From contig NW_019775907.1 in NCBI RefSeq assembly GCF_001039355.2, positions 4,039 to 68,038 of the forward strand: 64,000 bases of DNA, given 5' to 3'. Under the pieces are notes generated by a model that worked only from the letters and a program-made list of their open reading frames with translations, was not told where the DNA came from and did no database searches. This DNA comes from Lingula anatina (Eukaryota > Brachiopoda > Lingulata > Lingulida > Lingulidae). Both the position numbers and the translations under genes were made by a program. Below are positions 50,043 through 60,410 of this stretch, piece after piece. Positions within the stretch are counted from its first letter, which is position 1. Every line of letters begins with the position of its first letter.

Positions 50043-51392
50043 CTGTCACAGTGATGCATCTATGAAAATATTACATCTTTCAAAGTAGATTTATTTCTTT
50101 AAGATATATACGGTGATTTGATATGAAACTTTTGCATAAAAAAACGGTATTGTTTACAATAAGTGATCAATTTGACATCAACTTTTTGCAGGTCATTATC
50201 ATCAAGTCTGCACCGTCAATGAAACTTCCTTTCTCTTCACTTAAAAGTCCTTAAAATGGTGCTGACGAGGGGAAGCTCATTAAACTCTTTTTTTTTTCAG
50301 GTCCGTGACAGATCAAACTTGGATTGAGTCAATTGCTGACCCGATACGGCGCCATGCATGTCATACTGCCCTTTCATCGAAAAGTGCTATCTTCTCTGTG
50401 GGATAATCTGCAAGAAAAGTTTACATTTTTTTTTCAAAATTCGCGTTGCCGCTATTGCTTCACTCATTGATACATTCTTTTGTATGCCCTTTCCCTCTTG
50501 GACCCCTGCTTATGAAGACTGTTCGTATGGTCATACAGTACCCGGGGCAATTCCACAGTCGACATTTCAAGTGGCAAACAATGCTCAAAACTCAAACCGT
50601 CAAGGTGTGAACCGCTCTGGATCTCTTCGTGCTCTATAACGCCATAGGTGAAGTCAAACGTAACCTCAGTGTAAATCAAAATGAAAATAAAAGCACTTGA
50701 ATTCATATAGCTAGGAACATTGTAGGCAGGCTTATCAATAAAAGCGACCGAAGTTAAAGTGATTTAGTAACTTTCCCGGTATCGCACCACGTCACATCAC
50801 CCGTGAACGGCTATCAGCAGCAAAAGATGGCATCTTCTAGGCGGAATTATTTGGCAAATATGTTTTTTTTCTCAGAATTTGCATCGTCACAATTGCACAT
50901 GCTAGAATGGAAAGCGCGCCATTTTTTTTTATACATTTGAACGTTTTTTAACGCTTTCCTCTTCATAGGAGCTTGCTTAAACTAAAACCGCCCAAAAGAA
51001 TTTCTCGCTGACTGACGGTAAAAAGAAAGCCATCAATGTAGGAACGCTTCGATCCTGGTTGTTAAACAAGGTTTAGTGGACATGATGAACTTCAATGTTC
51101 ATGGGTAGACCATGTTCGGGACCTGGCGTGGCTCGGGAAGAAATGCGGCACCCCGACTGTCGATCGTAATTGCAGATATCTTCGTGTAGACATCCAAACT
51201 GGCCTTCTCCGTGAGAAGGTAAACATTTCCATTTGATCACTTACTCCGTAGCCAAGTTAGTCTGGCTCCGTGGTACCTCCGCCGTCTTGGACGCAGGTAG
51301 ACAGTTGTACGCGAGATCGAGAATGCAACTCCAACTTTTTTTTGCCAGAAATCATTTTCAAAAATTGCCTTTGATTACTATAAGAGGAAACC

Positions 51393-51634
51393 CGTAGGTA
51401 CGGAGGGTGGGCGGGTCAGTCACGGCGCAGTCGGTAGCGTGGCTGGCTGCAAAATACAAATGCAAAGCCGTCATCAAACATGGTGACGTAGAGTCACGGG
51501 TTCGAATCCCAGATGACGCATGTCAGTCCATCACAACATCGACGACGACCTGGCCCTGGAATCGGGAAGCCACACGAACGAATGCGGGCTCCCGTGGGTC
51601 CACGCAAATTACCTTTTGCATCATGAATAAAAAA
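51393..51634 (+). mobile_element. tRNA-derived SINE-like module, unit 3
   Basis: Same structure, with the A-box-like element at about 51423-51438 and B box at 51499-51509. The tail reads CATGAATAAAA. Confidence 0.7.
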
Positions 51635-52037
51635 GTTGTCACAGTGATGCATATATGAAGATCTTACGTCTTTTAAAGTAGATTTATTTCTTATATATAT
51701 ATTGTATATATATTATATATGGTATTTTGATATGAAACTTTTGCATAAAAAACGGTAATGTTTACAATAAGTGATCAATTTGACATCAACTTTTTGCAGG
51801 TCATTATCATCAAATCTGCAACGTCAATAATACTTCCTTTCTCTTCACTTAAAAGTCCTTAAAATGGTGGTGACGAGGGGAAGCTCATTAAACTCTTTTT
51901 TTTTTTCAGGTACGTGACAGATGAAACTTGGATTGAGTCAATTGCTGACCCGATATGGCGCCATGCATGCCATACTGCCCTCTCATCGAAAATGCTATCT
52001 CGGTGGGAGAAAAGTTTTCATTTTTTTTCCAAAATTT

Positions 52038-53421
52038 ATAACAATTAATATTCACCGTTTTCCTTTTCCGTTTTGAAAAGGAAGAAATCATTTAAAAGTA
52101 AGCAATATTCTACCCATCTTCGTATGAAAGAGAAAAATACATAATTAGTTTTTCTGGTTTTTACTTTTAAACTGCTTATTGAAAAATGGCATTGAACTCT
52201 AACCACGTATGCTAGGCTAGCCATTTACGCCAATATTGATACATTATCGACACTTATTGAGACAAAGATGCCGATACGATTACTTTCTAGTCAATTGATT
52301 TTGGGACAGATGAATATACCACTTATACAGGGGCAGATCCAGGATTATTTGAAGGGGGGGGGGGCTTTTTTTTTTAGGAATGACAGGCCTCGGATGCGAA
52401 GCTTACCCACGTCACCAATATTATAAATAAAGAGAAATTGACCAAGTGATTTAACTAACTTAAATAGGTCAAGAGGCTCTTTTTTGCTGTCCTCAGACTG
52501 ACGGGGCTGAATTTTACGGACTCCTAGCAATACCAGAACTTATTTTAATTCCATCTTTGCTATGGTTGTTGTTATGTTAAAACTGGATTAATTAACGCCA
52601 CATCTTGATTGTGTGTTAACTTAAAATTGTCATATTCTATGATAAAGAAAATATTAAGACAGTAAGGTTTAAATATTATTGTAAAGTACATTGTAGAGAC
52701 CAATTTTCTTACAACAGTCTGAGAACGGCAGCGATCTGAGGCCTTCACATATATTTGCACTATTTTTGATATGATAAAATGGAGTTTCACTTTTAACTTA
52801 ATTTGTTGAAGTATACGTGTTTAATACGTTCCATTCATTTGAAAGACTGGCAATAATTTTGATGGCCTTTTACAGTCCAAAGGAATTGGCATTGAGGAGA
52901 CAAGAGTCAAAGTTTTAAAGGGAGGAAAATCCCAACCATTAATTGCTTAGGCAACAGGTTAGTTCCACCTTCAAAAGAACACGGTTTTTGCAGGGAAAAA
53001 GAATTCTCCAGACAAAGCTGCTGCTTCTCCATCGTTTATTGTCACTATTATTATTATAAACGTTATCATTTACGACTGCAAACTACAGGAACATTGGCAT
53101 AAAAGTACGTATGGTCCTTCATCCTTTTCAGATTTATTTCAGTCACAGTGTATACAACTCCAATCATCTGATGTGCAGGGGACTAGTCCTTTTGTCNATA
53201 AGCTTTGAAATTAAAAAAAAAAATTGCCAAACTGTCTTAAGCATACGATTTTTCACCAGCCTGTGACTAGAGTATGTAATAAAATACATGAGCACATATA
53301 CGACAGAAACATAAGTGGATTATCAGATAATGGGCAGCTGTCCTCATTCCGATGACCCAATTTAAATGATGTGCAATAAAAGATATAAGTTATATTAAAG
53401 CAGTGCTTTATGCCATCTTAC
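52038..53421. other. No gene seen; contains N at 53196
   Basis: This is where the last exon(s) of the ornithine carrier should lie, but no matching open frame is present on the minus strand. A CAGGGGCAGATCCAGG word followed by poly-G and poly-T at 52329-52375 looks like one terminus of a DNA transposon; I did not find its partner. The N at 53196 may hide a gap. Confidence 0.5.
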
Positions 53422-55394
53422 CTACATCATCCTTAGTCTTTCCTGGGGGAGTGAGGAATGCTTTTGTGATTTCATAACCTCCAAAAAAGAAAAAATACCC
53501 TGGTACTTCCCTGGCAAATGTGGCAGACAATCCCTTAAATAGCCCCCTGTAACCCTCCTCTCGAAGAATCTGCCTGGTGAGTTGGTAAGGTCCTCTGTCA
53601 CAAATAAAACATTTTTTATCAGAAGTAGCTCATTGGGTTCAACTAAACATGAAAAAAGTAATCCCAATATGCTGAAAAAATAATCCCAAAGAGGGACTCT
53701 TTTTCTCAGCATGCTGAGATCCCGAAAAAAAATCACAACATGCTAAAATATGAAAATTTCAAGTTAAAAAAAAATGGTTTGGAACTGAGGAGAGATATGC
53801 CAGCAATGGCATAGACAAACACAGCGCTCATAATATAAACAGACATATAAAGTGTCTGTGAATATACATATAAACATTACATCCATAAAATAAAAATATC
53901 CTTACTGAAAGATCAATCTGTTGCCAAATGTCATCAGATTCTGTGTATAAACTTACACTGATAACATTTCCCCTTGTGATAAAGAATGTGCTTTGAGATC
54001 TCAAGATGAACTTACCTTACATAACTCAGAATTACATAAACTTTTATATAAGTAGCAATGTGCTGAAATTGCAATAAAGAGAAATGTGGTGTTTTTTTCT
54101 CATATTCTACATGTAAATTTCATGACTGCAAATAATGTAGAGAGAAAATATAAATCTCAACATACATTCTCTGCTTTTCTGACAGACCAGTTACAGCCAT
54201 TTCCCTCATGGCTTGGAGACGGCACTTCACCAGTTCCGTGGGGCAGAGAACGATGGAGGAAAATACAGCAGCGCAGCTTCCAGACAGCGCATTCTCAACA
54301 ACATTTAGATCATCAACTTTTCCACTTTTTCCAACACCAAATGCTACCAGTTTTTGGCACTGACCATAGGCTGCAAAGAGCACAGCATTTTCTGCAATAT
54401 TGGCCATAAGTGCTGGTCCGGTACCTGCGTACAGGCCACGGGCAATGCCTTCCTTGGTATAAGTCTGTTTAAAACAGTGCCAGGCATTCTTATAGTAGGT
54501 TGGAAATGTCTGCAGTTTGACTTTTACTGTATCCAGAGGTTGGCCCACGTACACATTGGCTATCCCACCTGAAAAAATGTGTTACAATTAAGAGATCTGT
54601 TTTAAAAAGAAAACATAATACAAACACCTTCTCCTGAGGAAAATTCTGTCAAAACATTGAGGAATAATACCATTTTAAAGATCAAATAAAGTGGTTGAAA
54701 ATAAATTAATATGCCATTATACTTAAAATACTGAAGAACAAAAGTTTAACAAAGAAGTTAAAACCAAATTCATATACCATAATGTTCAGTTTCATGTGCA
54801 CACAAAGGTTTCCAGATCTTGCTTTTAGTTTAATCCATTCATTCCAGCACCTTATTCATCATCAAATCAAAAAGATAGCCTTTTTTATACATTTATACAT
54901 TTTCAGTGCAGAAGAATCAATCTTGTGAGAAAGGGGGCATTCCCATAACCATAATGCACTAGCTGGGTCGATCTAACTCCTCAGGGACTCTGGCTAAATT
55001 GCATTCAGTTTAGGCAACTTAAATGTCTGGCACTCCCCCTCGTAACTTAAATTAATTGGGTAAAGTCGGAAAAACTTTGTGGTCCACTATGTTGTTCATG
55101 TTGCTTTACGAGGAGGGGTGTGCCAGACAATTCAGCTAATTGCACCTTAGTGAGAATCCTCGCTGAAGGAGATTGATCCTGCTAGTATGATAGGTTATGG
55201 GAACACAGTGGAAAATGGGTATTAAGTCAAGACTTAGCCTGTATCATAAGAAAGTATTCCAGTATTATCTCTGGTAGCCCACCTGCAGTCCCTCCAATAA
55301 AATCGATGGCAGCATCCACATAATGTGGCAGCTTTTCCTTCTGGCTCAGTGCAGGGGTTATCAACTCTCTAGGCTCCACAGCTACCTGAGACAT
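53422..55394 (-). CDS. SLC25A15: Mitochondrial ornithine transporter (SLC25A15/SLC25A2 type), N-terminal two thirds
   Basis: Family members exchange ornithine and citrulline across the inner mitochondrial membrane for the urea cycle. Exons: 55394-55283, 54568-54166, 53594-53422, joining in phase to 229 codons. MSQVAVEPRELI starts an N-terminal extension before the first carrier repeat (DAAIDFIGGTAGG, then GQPLDTVKVKLQTFP, the PxDxxKxxxQ signature). LYAGTGPALMANIAENAVLF is the typical ornithine-carrier stretch. The second repeat has CPTELVKCRLQ (PTELVKCRL is diagnostic of this subfamily), then LSATFAREVPGYFFFFGGYE. The third repeat, including its signature, is absent: exon 3 ends in phase 1 at a good donor (GTAAGA), so the gene continues left but the next exon is not in the window or was lost near 53196. 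Confidence 0.92.
54940..55203. mobile_element. MITE with ~85-bp imperfect inverted repeats in carrier intron
   Basis: Both ends begin TTCCCATAACC, then ACTAGC.GG.TC.ATCT, and converge on TGTCTGGCAC.CCCC.CTCGTAA. It is non-coding, about 264 bp. It shares the words ATTGCATTCAG and CTC...GGGACTC with the element at 6861-7083. It lies in the intron between the first two coding exons. Confidence 0.65.
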
Positions 55395-55561
55395 CTTCCT
55401 ACCTCTACAGCATTCAACATGAAGAGAAAATAAACTTCATTTTAGCAGACTTACTAGAAAAGACATTATTTTAGTGAACTTAAATGTTTCAAGAGTAGAA
55501 AAAAATTGCCTTAATTCTCGAGAAAATTCAATTTGGTGGGAAAATCCTGGGTAGGGTACCT

Positions 55562-55602
55562 TTAAACAAACAAACAAACAAACAAACAAACAAACAAACA
55601 AG
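55562..55602. repeat. (AAAC)n microsatellite
   Basis: About ten AAAC units in the carrier's 5' intron. The minus-strand open frame across it (Phe-Val-Cys-Leu repeats) is an artefact of the repeat. Confidence 0.85.
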
Positions 55603-55746
55603 CAAAAAAAATCTCTTGTATAGTGCGAGTACACCAATATTCTGCAGTCATGACATTTTATCATGAAGATTATGTTTTTTGTCATGTCTCAGTCAACATT
55701 AAATGCTTATGTAAGTGTAAAATATAGAGGAAAAGTCCTTACTCAC

Positions 55747-55845
55747 CTTCAAATAGTATAACCCACAGTTTTTTTAATGTGGCCAATGGACTTAGCTACA
55801 CATTGGTGTTCACGTTTCACTTCGTCATCTAGGTGGGATTCATGT
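55747..55845 (-). other. SLC25A15: Probable untranslated 5' exon of the ornithine transporter
   Basis: A 99-bp block has a strong acceptor (TTTATTTCAG at 55846-55855) and a consensus donor (GAAG|GTGAGTAAG at 55746). It lies upstream of the coding exon, whose own acceptor CTGTAG|AGG is at 55404. Read in one frame it is open until a TGA four bases before the donor, but I could not link that frame to an upstream ATG, so I treat it as 5' UTR. Confidence 0.5.
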
Positions 55846-56620
55846 CTGAAATAAACAGGATCAACAAGTAGATACATTGTTGTGGATGCAATAATAATAA
55901 TGGCATTCAGCCGGGATTATAAGAGCAGACAGAAAAAAAATTGCCACAGCAGCCAGAAGAACAAGGATGTTGGGATACAGTGTACTTCATTACTAAAATA
56001 AGTCACATAAATTATCAGAACACTGAGATATCATGTCCATCACATACATCTGTAAAATACTCAATTGATCAAACTTAAGTAAATTCTACAGATGGTTCAA
56101 GAACCTGAAACCTTTCGTCTTATCACAACTCTGTCCTGTACAAATGCAACCTACCCACAGCCTTATTTAAAATAGCCCCTGGCAGGGGCGTAACCAGACC
56201 TTTTAAAATTGTACGCACAGAATTTCAAAATTCCCAGGTATAGCTAAATGTAGACTTACGCAAAAGATGAAGGGTAGTTTAAATTATATGTACCAAATAT
56301 AATAGCTTAGTTATCACTGTTTATAAAATCATTACTTAAAGTTTAAAATATTCCCACAATATAATTAAGTTCCAGTATATTGTTTCACCCAGAACCAATG
56401 TTTTTTCCGGGTTTGGGGTACAGGCCATCCATAATTGCAATCTGTATCTTACTTCACAATTTCGGGACGTCAAACTTTTCCAAGAGCCGTGAGCTGGGGG
56501 TGGTGGTGGGGTAAAAGTTAAATGAAAAAAATAATTAAATAATAAATTTCATTGGGAAGGAGGGTTAAAAATAATCGATAACGATCTCCCGTGACGCTCT
56601 TCCGTGAAAGAACGCCCTTG

Positions 56621-56930
56621 TATGAATATGAAAATTGCCTTCTCGTCTCGGTCGGATCGTGAACGATCTCCGACTGACAATCTTCTGCGAACGAAGTCCA
56701 TTAAACGAATGTGAAAATTGCTGTCTCTTTTCGCTCAGATCGCGCTCGATCTCCCGCTGAGGATACGAAAATTGCCTCCTCGTCTCGCTGCTTTCGGTTA
56801 CTATCTCTTAATCCCGATCTTCGGCTAACGAAGTCTCTTGAACAAATATGAAAATTGCCTTTTCGTCTCTTTCGGATTGCGAACAATCTATCGCTGAAGA
56901 TATAAAAATTGCCTTTCTTGTCTATCAGCT
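56621..56930. repeat. Degenerate tandem repeat rich in CGTCTC/GATCG words
   Basis: GAAAATTGCC(T)TCTCGTCTC recurs about every 65-75 bp at roughly 56629, 56711, 56768, 56847 and 56906. It is followed each time by a TCGGAT...GAACGATCT...CGCTGA block and in two or three cases by GCGAACGAAGTC. Copies are diverged. No gene product is implied. Confidence 0.65.
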
Positions 56931-57307
56931 TTGTCAGGTGCCATTCGTATAAAGATCCGGAAGGTGTCCCCTTTCATAATTTGGCGGCTAGTTAAGTCAT
57001 ATTTCATGTAGGGCCTACACTTGTTTTGTACCGAATGTAGATCATTCTTGCCACTGCTCAGCCTGCATTATGTATTTTAAAGCTAATGGAAACATTTTAT
57101 TGTGTTTGGAAGCTTAAGGTAGTACTGTAGTTACGTCGTGACTTTAAAACAGGGTGCACTACAAAATAGTAATATTCATACGTCAAATTACTCCAAGGGA
57201 TTTTCATACGACGTCCACGGCTGCCCCAGGGTGCGGCTGCCCCGACAAGTGAAGCCTTTTTTATCGTGAGCCGTCCAGCCTTCTTTGAAAACATAGGCCT
57301 TCCGGTG

Positions 57308-57806
57308 ATGCCAGCGGCCGTCCAAATGGCAGCTGGACGACTCGCTGGGAAAAGCCTTGCCCAGAATGGTATATTTATAAATTTAACAAGGGGCTTACTG
57401 ACACAAACTTTGGGAACATATGCAATTTATGTCCGCTTGTATCAAGCTAAATTCTATATAATGGTGCGGCACTGTTGTTCGATGTGGTTTGTGGCGGTTA
57501 TCCTGAGATGTCAGAAAATAATCTTAAGAACAGTTGATCGTTTTAGGATTATTTCGCCTTCTTGCTATCCTCTTCGCCATATCCATGGTCAGCTTAATGA
57601 TGAATCTTCTAAAAGTTGAACTTATATATGGTATCATCCAAAATCAACCAATTATATTACAGGATAAAGCTCTGGGCTATCTATTTTTATTATTTGTTTG
57701 TAAAAAATTCCCATGTCACCCTGTTAGTTTGGAGGGGTACGCTGGGTCAAATCCGTGTCAAAATTCTTTGAAGCTTTGCAGGATTTTTTCCTCTGGCTCC
57801 TTATAA
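57308..57806 (+). CDS. Possible two-exon single-pass membrane microprotein
   Basis: Not recognised. ATG 57308 opens MPAAVQMAAGRLAGKSLAQN and meets a donor after AAT G| (57368). The acceptor CGTTTTAG at 57546 continues in the matching phase with GLFRLLAILFAISMVSLM and then MNLLKVELIY, one convincing transmembrane helix with a basic residue before it. The frame then either splices again at 57630 (TATG|GTAT) or runs to a stop at 57806. The first exon is in a CpG-rich patch, like a promoter-proximal exon. It lies antisense in the 5' intron of the carrier and inside the segment with inverted termini. Splice phase agreement plus a clean helix is suggestive, but chance is possible. Confidence 0.3.
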
Positions 57807-58269
57807 AGCCTGTTGTCCAGATTTTATCTAGTGTCTCCAGGTCTGCTGGAGCTGCTCTTTGAAAATAACACACAGGTAGATTTTTATCTGAGATAAATAT
57901 CACCAGCGAGTGTGAGTTTGACACACTTAAGACAAAGGCTACCTGAGAGTTGAAGGGCATTCAAACCTCCAATTAAGAGGTAAAGGAAGTTACAGCTAGA
58001 TGGACGATTAAGATAGGACTTCTGAAGGTAGATAGTATTGTTTAAATAGCTCAATTCTGTGAAAGCAAACGGGGGTGTCAGAACAATGGTGCGTATACAA
58101 TTTATACAGAAGATTTGTACATTCAGGGGACTCTAACTTGCAATCGAAGGGGATTTTCGATTATATTCCGTGAAAAATACACTAAATTTATAGAGAATAA
58201 TATCATGATTGCCCCAAAAAATTGTACGCACAGTGCATCCGTGCGTATGCCTAGTTACGCCCATGCCTG

Positions 58270-60149
58270 GTCTCCTATTTAAATAGCCGCTGAACTCTCC
58301 ATCAAGTTTAATCCTAGCTTAAGTTATTGATATTCGAATCTAAGTCAAAATAACATTCAGCACAATTTTAAAAATGTGCTGTGACAAGCGACTGTGAGTA
58401 TATGATTATAAAATTTGGCATCTATTTACTTACTTCTTGAATGTGCTATATATCAGACTAGTCTAGACTAGTTCCCTACTAAAATGATGAGTCAGAGATG
58501 CAGTAATGTTAGCCTTAAGGTACATTTGTATATCAAATCAGAGACAAGACTGCACAGATTGTGAATGTGATTTTCCTATCTCTAAATAAGCACTACACAA
58601 AGAAAGATTCAGTTACATGACTGATAAAAGTTTCCTTTTCTTGGATATAGGTATAAAAAGTCAATGGTTTTTCATCAGAGCTCAAATGAATGGATGTCAC
58701 AGTAAGATCACAACCTATGCTAATGATTTAGTAAGTCTGCTTGTCTTCAGAAGAAATGAGCAATCTGAAAATATGGCCTTAATGGAAAATATACCAGATG
58801 ACCCCAACACACATGCGTCTGAATTTCTTCCCATCACGCAAGTTCAGTTAATGTTTTAAACTGAGACCTACGAAACAATAAAGTATATATTGACATGCAA
58901 TGTTTACGTGGCATCTTATATGGTATGGTTCTCTTCATAGCATAAATGTAACATATGGATATCATAATTGTAATGTGGCATAAAAGTGCAAGTTTGCTTG
59001 TTGAATATTATTGCAGGTTTGGCCTTTCTGATAATAAAAAAGTATGTGACCTAGTTCACACTAAGGCCATTTATTAGGATAAATAACAAATCTGGTCATG
59101 ATTGGAATTAATGTGGATGAGGATTTCTGTTAACCTGGATTACAAGTGTCAAGAATCAATTTTTGAGAGCTAAAAGTATCCAGCTGAACAAATGAAGTGG
59201 CATCTTTATATATAACAATTCATGCACTACATTTCTAGACCAGACTGCTGCTCTTTTTACATTTTTCAGACTCGTTGTGCATTTTAAATACCAATACTAG
59301 TGTTGTATGATTGCCACCATCTCTTCTGAGTATCACAAGAAAAAAAATCTCTTCCTTCTGCTGTATAGCATAAACTGAGCATCTATGAGCTAATGAGCAT
59401 TTGGCTGCATAAATAATATTAATATTAATATTAATATTAATATTAATATTAATAATAATAATAATTAAAAACATTCTAGTTTATAAAATCATTACCAAAA
59501 GCCTATCTATATTACCTTTTGGGTCAATACCACACCCCTCACCACCCTATAGAGACGTTCTCTGCAACTCTCCCTACCGTGACTGTGAGACTGTTCCCTT
59601 GATAAGCAAGCAAAGGCAGTGGATATAGTGGCAGCAATAGAAATAGGTAGGGTGCCCCATACATGTACTGGTATGAGAAAGTTGGCGTGATGCAATAATA
59701 TACTCCTAACATTATGAATGATGCAATACAATACACATTAAAATGCGTGAAGCAAAGCGGGTAGATTTGCTAAACAATGTTATATCCAATGTTTGGAAAA
59801 TAAATGGTAAATATAATTTTTATTTATAAAAACAGATTAAAAATGTATACAGGTACAATGTACATGTAGGTTCTTATTTGGTACACGAACCCGCGGGAAA
59901 ATTGGAAAGGTAAAGACAGTCACATTACACCCTAGCTGCCCCCTCCCTGGATCAGACCATGCCATGATAAAATGCAGACACAAAAGAAAGAGGGGGTGCA
60001 AACGAACCAGTGCCAAAGAACAAACGACACTCAATATTGCAAAGTGCTCTATTAAGTTCATTGATCACTGATTCAGCCGAAAAATGTCGTCTGCATTAAA
60101 AGTTTACGTGTAACGCTAGAATTAAACACAATTTTGAAACAGAACTTAC
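58270..60149 (-). other. 5' intron of the ornithine transporter, no gene seen
   Basis: AT-rich sequence with an (ATT/AAT)n tract at about 59412-59464. Short open frames on both strands have no recognisable domain. Confidence 0.5.
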
Positions 60150-60300
60150 AATTTTCGAGTCTCCAGCACAATATAGTAGAAATGTTGAATCTAAATCGTC
60201 TGAGTGTTCTCCTCCGACCTCTTCATAGTCCGTGTGGTGTGGGACATTGTGTTCGATGTTGTCTAGCAGTTAGAAGCACTGTCACGATTGTAGAACGTGC
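60150..60300 (-). other. SLC25A15: Probable first (untranslated) exon of the ornithine transporter
   Basis: The minus strand has a strong donor AATT|GTAAGT at 60149. The block begins near an ETS-like ACCGGAAGC. It contains a short upstream frame starting MSHTTRTMKRSEENTQTI and stopping, and a second, ATG-less open frame with an acidic sequence (HHTDYEEVGGEHSDDLDS). I cannot join either to the carrier's start, so I call it 5' UTR. Confidence 0.4.
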
Positions 60301-60410
60301 TTCCGGTTGACCTATATACATTCTCCAAATTAGAAACTCGCTTTAGACATTCAGGTATGATAAGGAACTTGCAATGAAAACGAGGTAAAGCAACCGGTTG
60401 AGCACGTGAT
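60299..60410 (-). promoter_or_regulatory. Putative promoter of the ornithine transporter
   Basis: CCGGAAGC (ETS-like, minus strand, 60299-60306) lies at the inferred exon start. A CACGTG E-box is at 60403-60408, about 100 bp upstream. CpG is locally raised. No TATA box is placed convincingly. Confidence 0.4.

Larger units (their letters stand above)
47259..52037. repeat. Tandem array of three ~1.6-kb units
   Basis: Unit starts align at the word ATTCTTTTGTATGCCC (47268, 48872, 50474), giving periods of 1,604 and 1,602 bp. The third unit runs out near 52037. Units differ by a few percent and small indels, for example a doubled 20-bp word (CTTTGATTACTATAAGAG) in unit 1 near 48150-48185. Each unit contains, in order, a segment with a conserved minus-strand open frame of about 80 codons, a hairpin-rich middle, and a SINE-like module. 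Further partial units outside the array were not seen. Confidence 0.9.
56183..58269. mobile_element. ~2.1-kb segment bounded by CAGG...GGCGTAAC inverted termini
   Basis: The left end reads CAGGGGCGTAACCAG and the right end, reverse-complemented, CAGGCATGGGCGTAACTAG. TTGTACGCACAG occurs near both ends in the same orientation. Outside it, a 17-bp direct repeat (TATTTAAATAGCC.CTG, at about 56164-56181 and 58276-58292) flanks the segment on both sides. It is CpG-rich compared with the surrounding intron, holds a degenerate repeat (56621-56930) and a possible small gene (57308). It may be a DNA transposon that captured host sequence, or two nested remnants. Confidence 0.55.

Noticed and set aside
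48298-51509. Three possible tRNA genes suggested by exact B boxes
   Set aside because: No acceptor stem or anticodon arm can be formed and the A-to-B spacing is too long; better read as SINE modules.
55437-55685. Phe-Val-Cys-Leu repeat protein
   Set aside because: It is a translation of the (AAAC)n tract.
58617-58859. 80-codon plus-strand frame in the carrier's 5' intron
   Set aside because: AT-rich codon use, no domain and no splice evidence.
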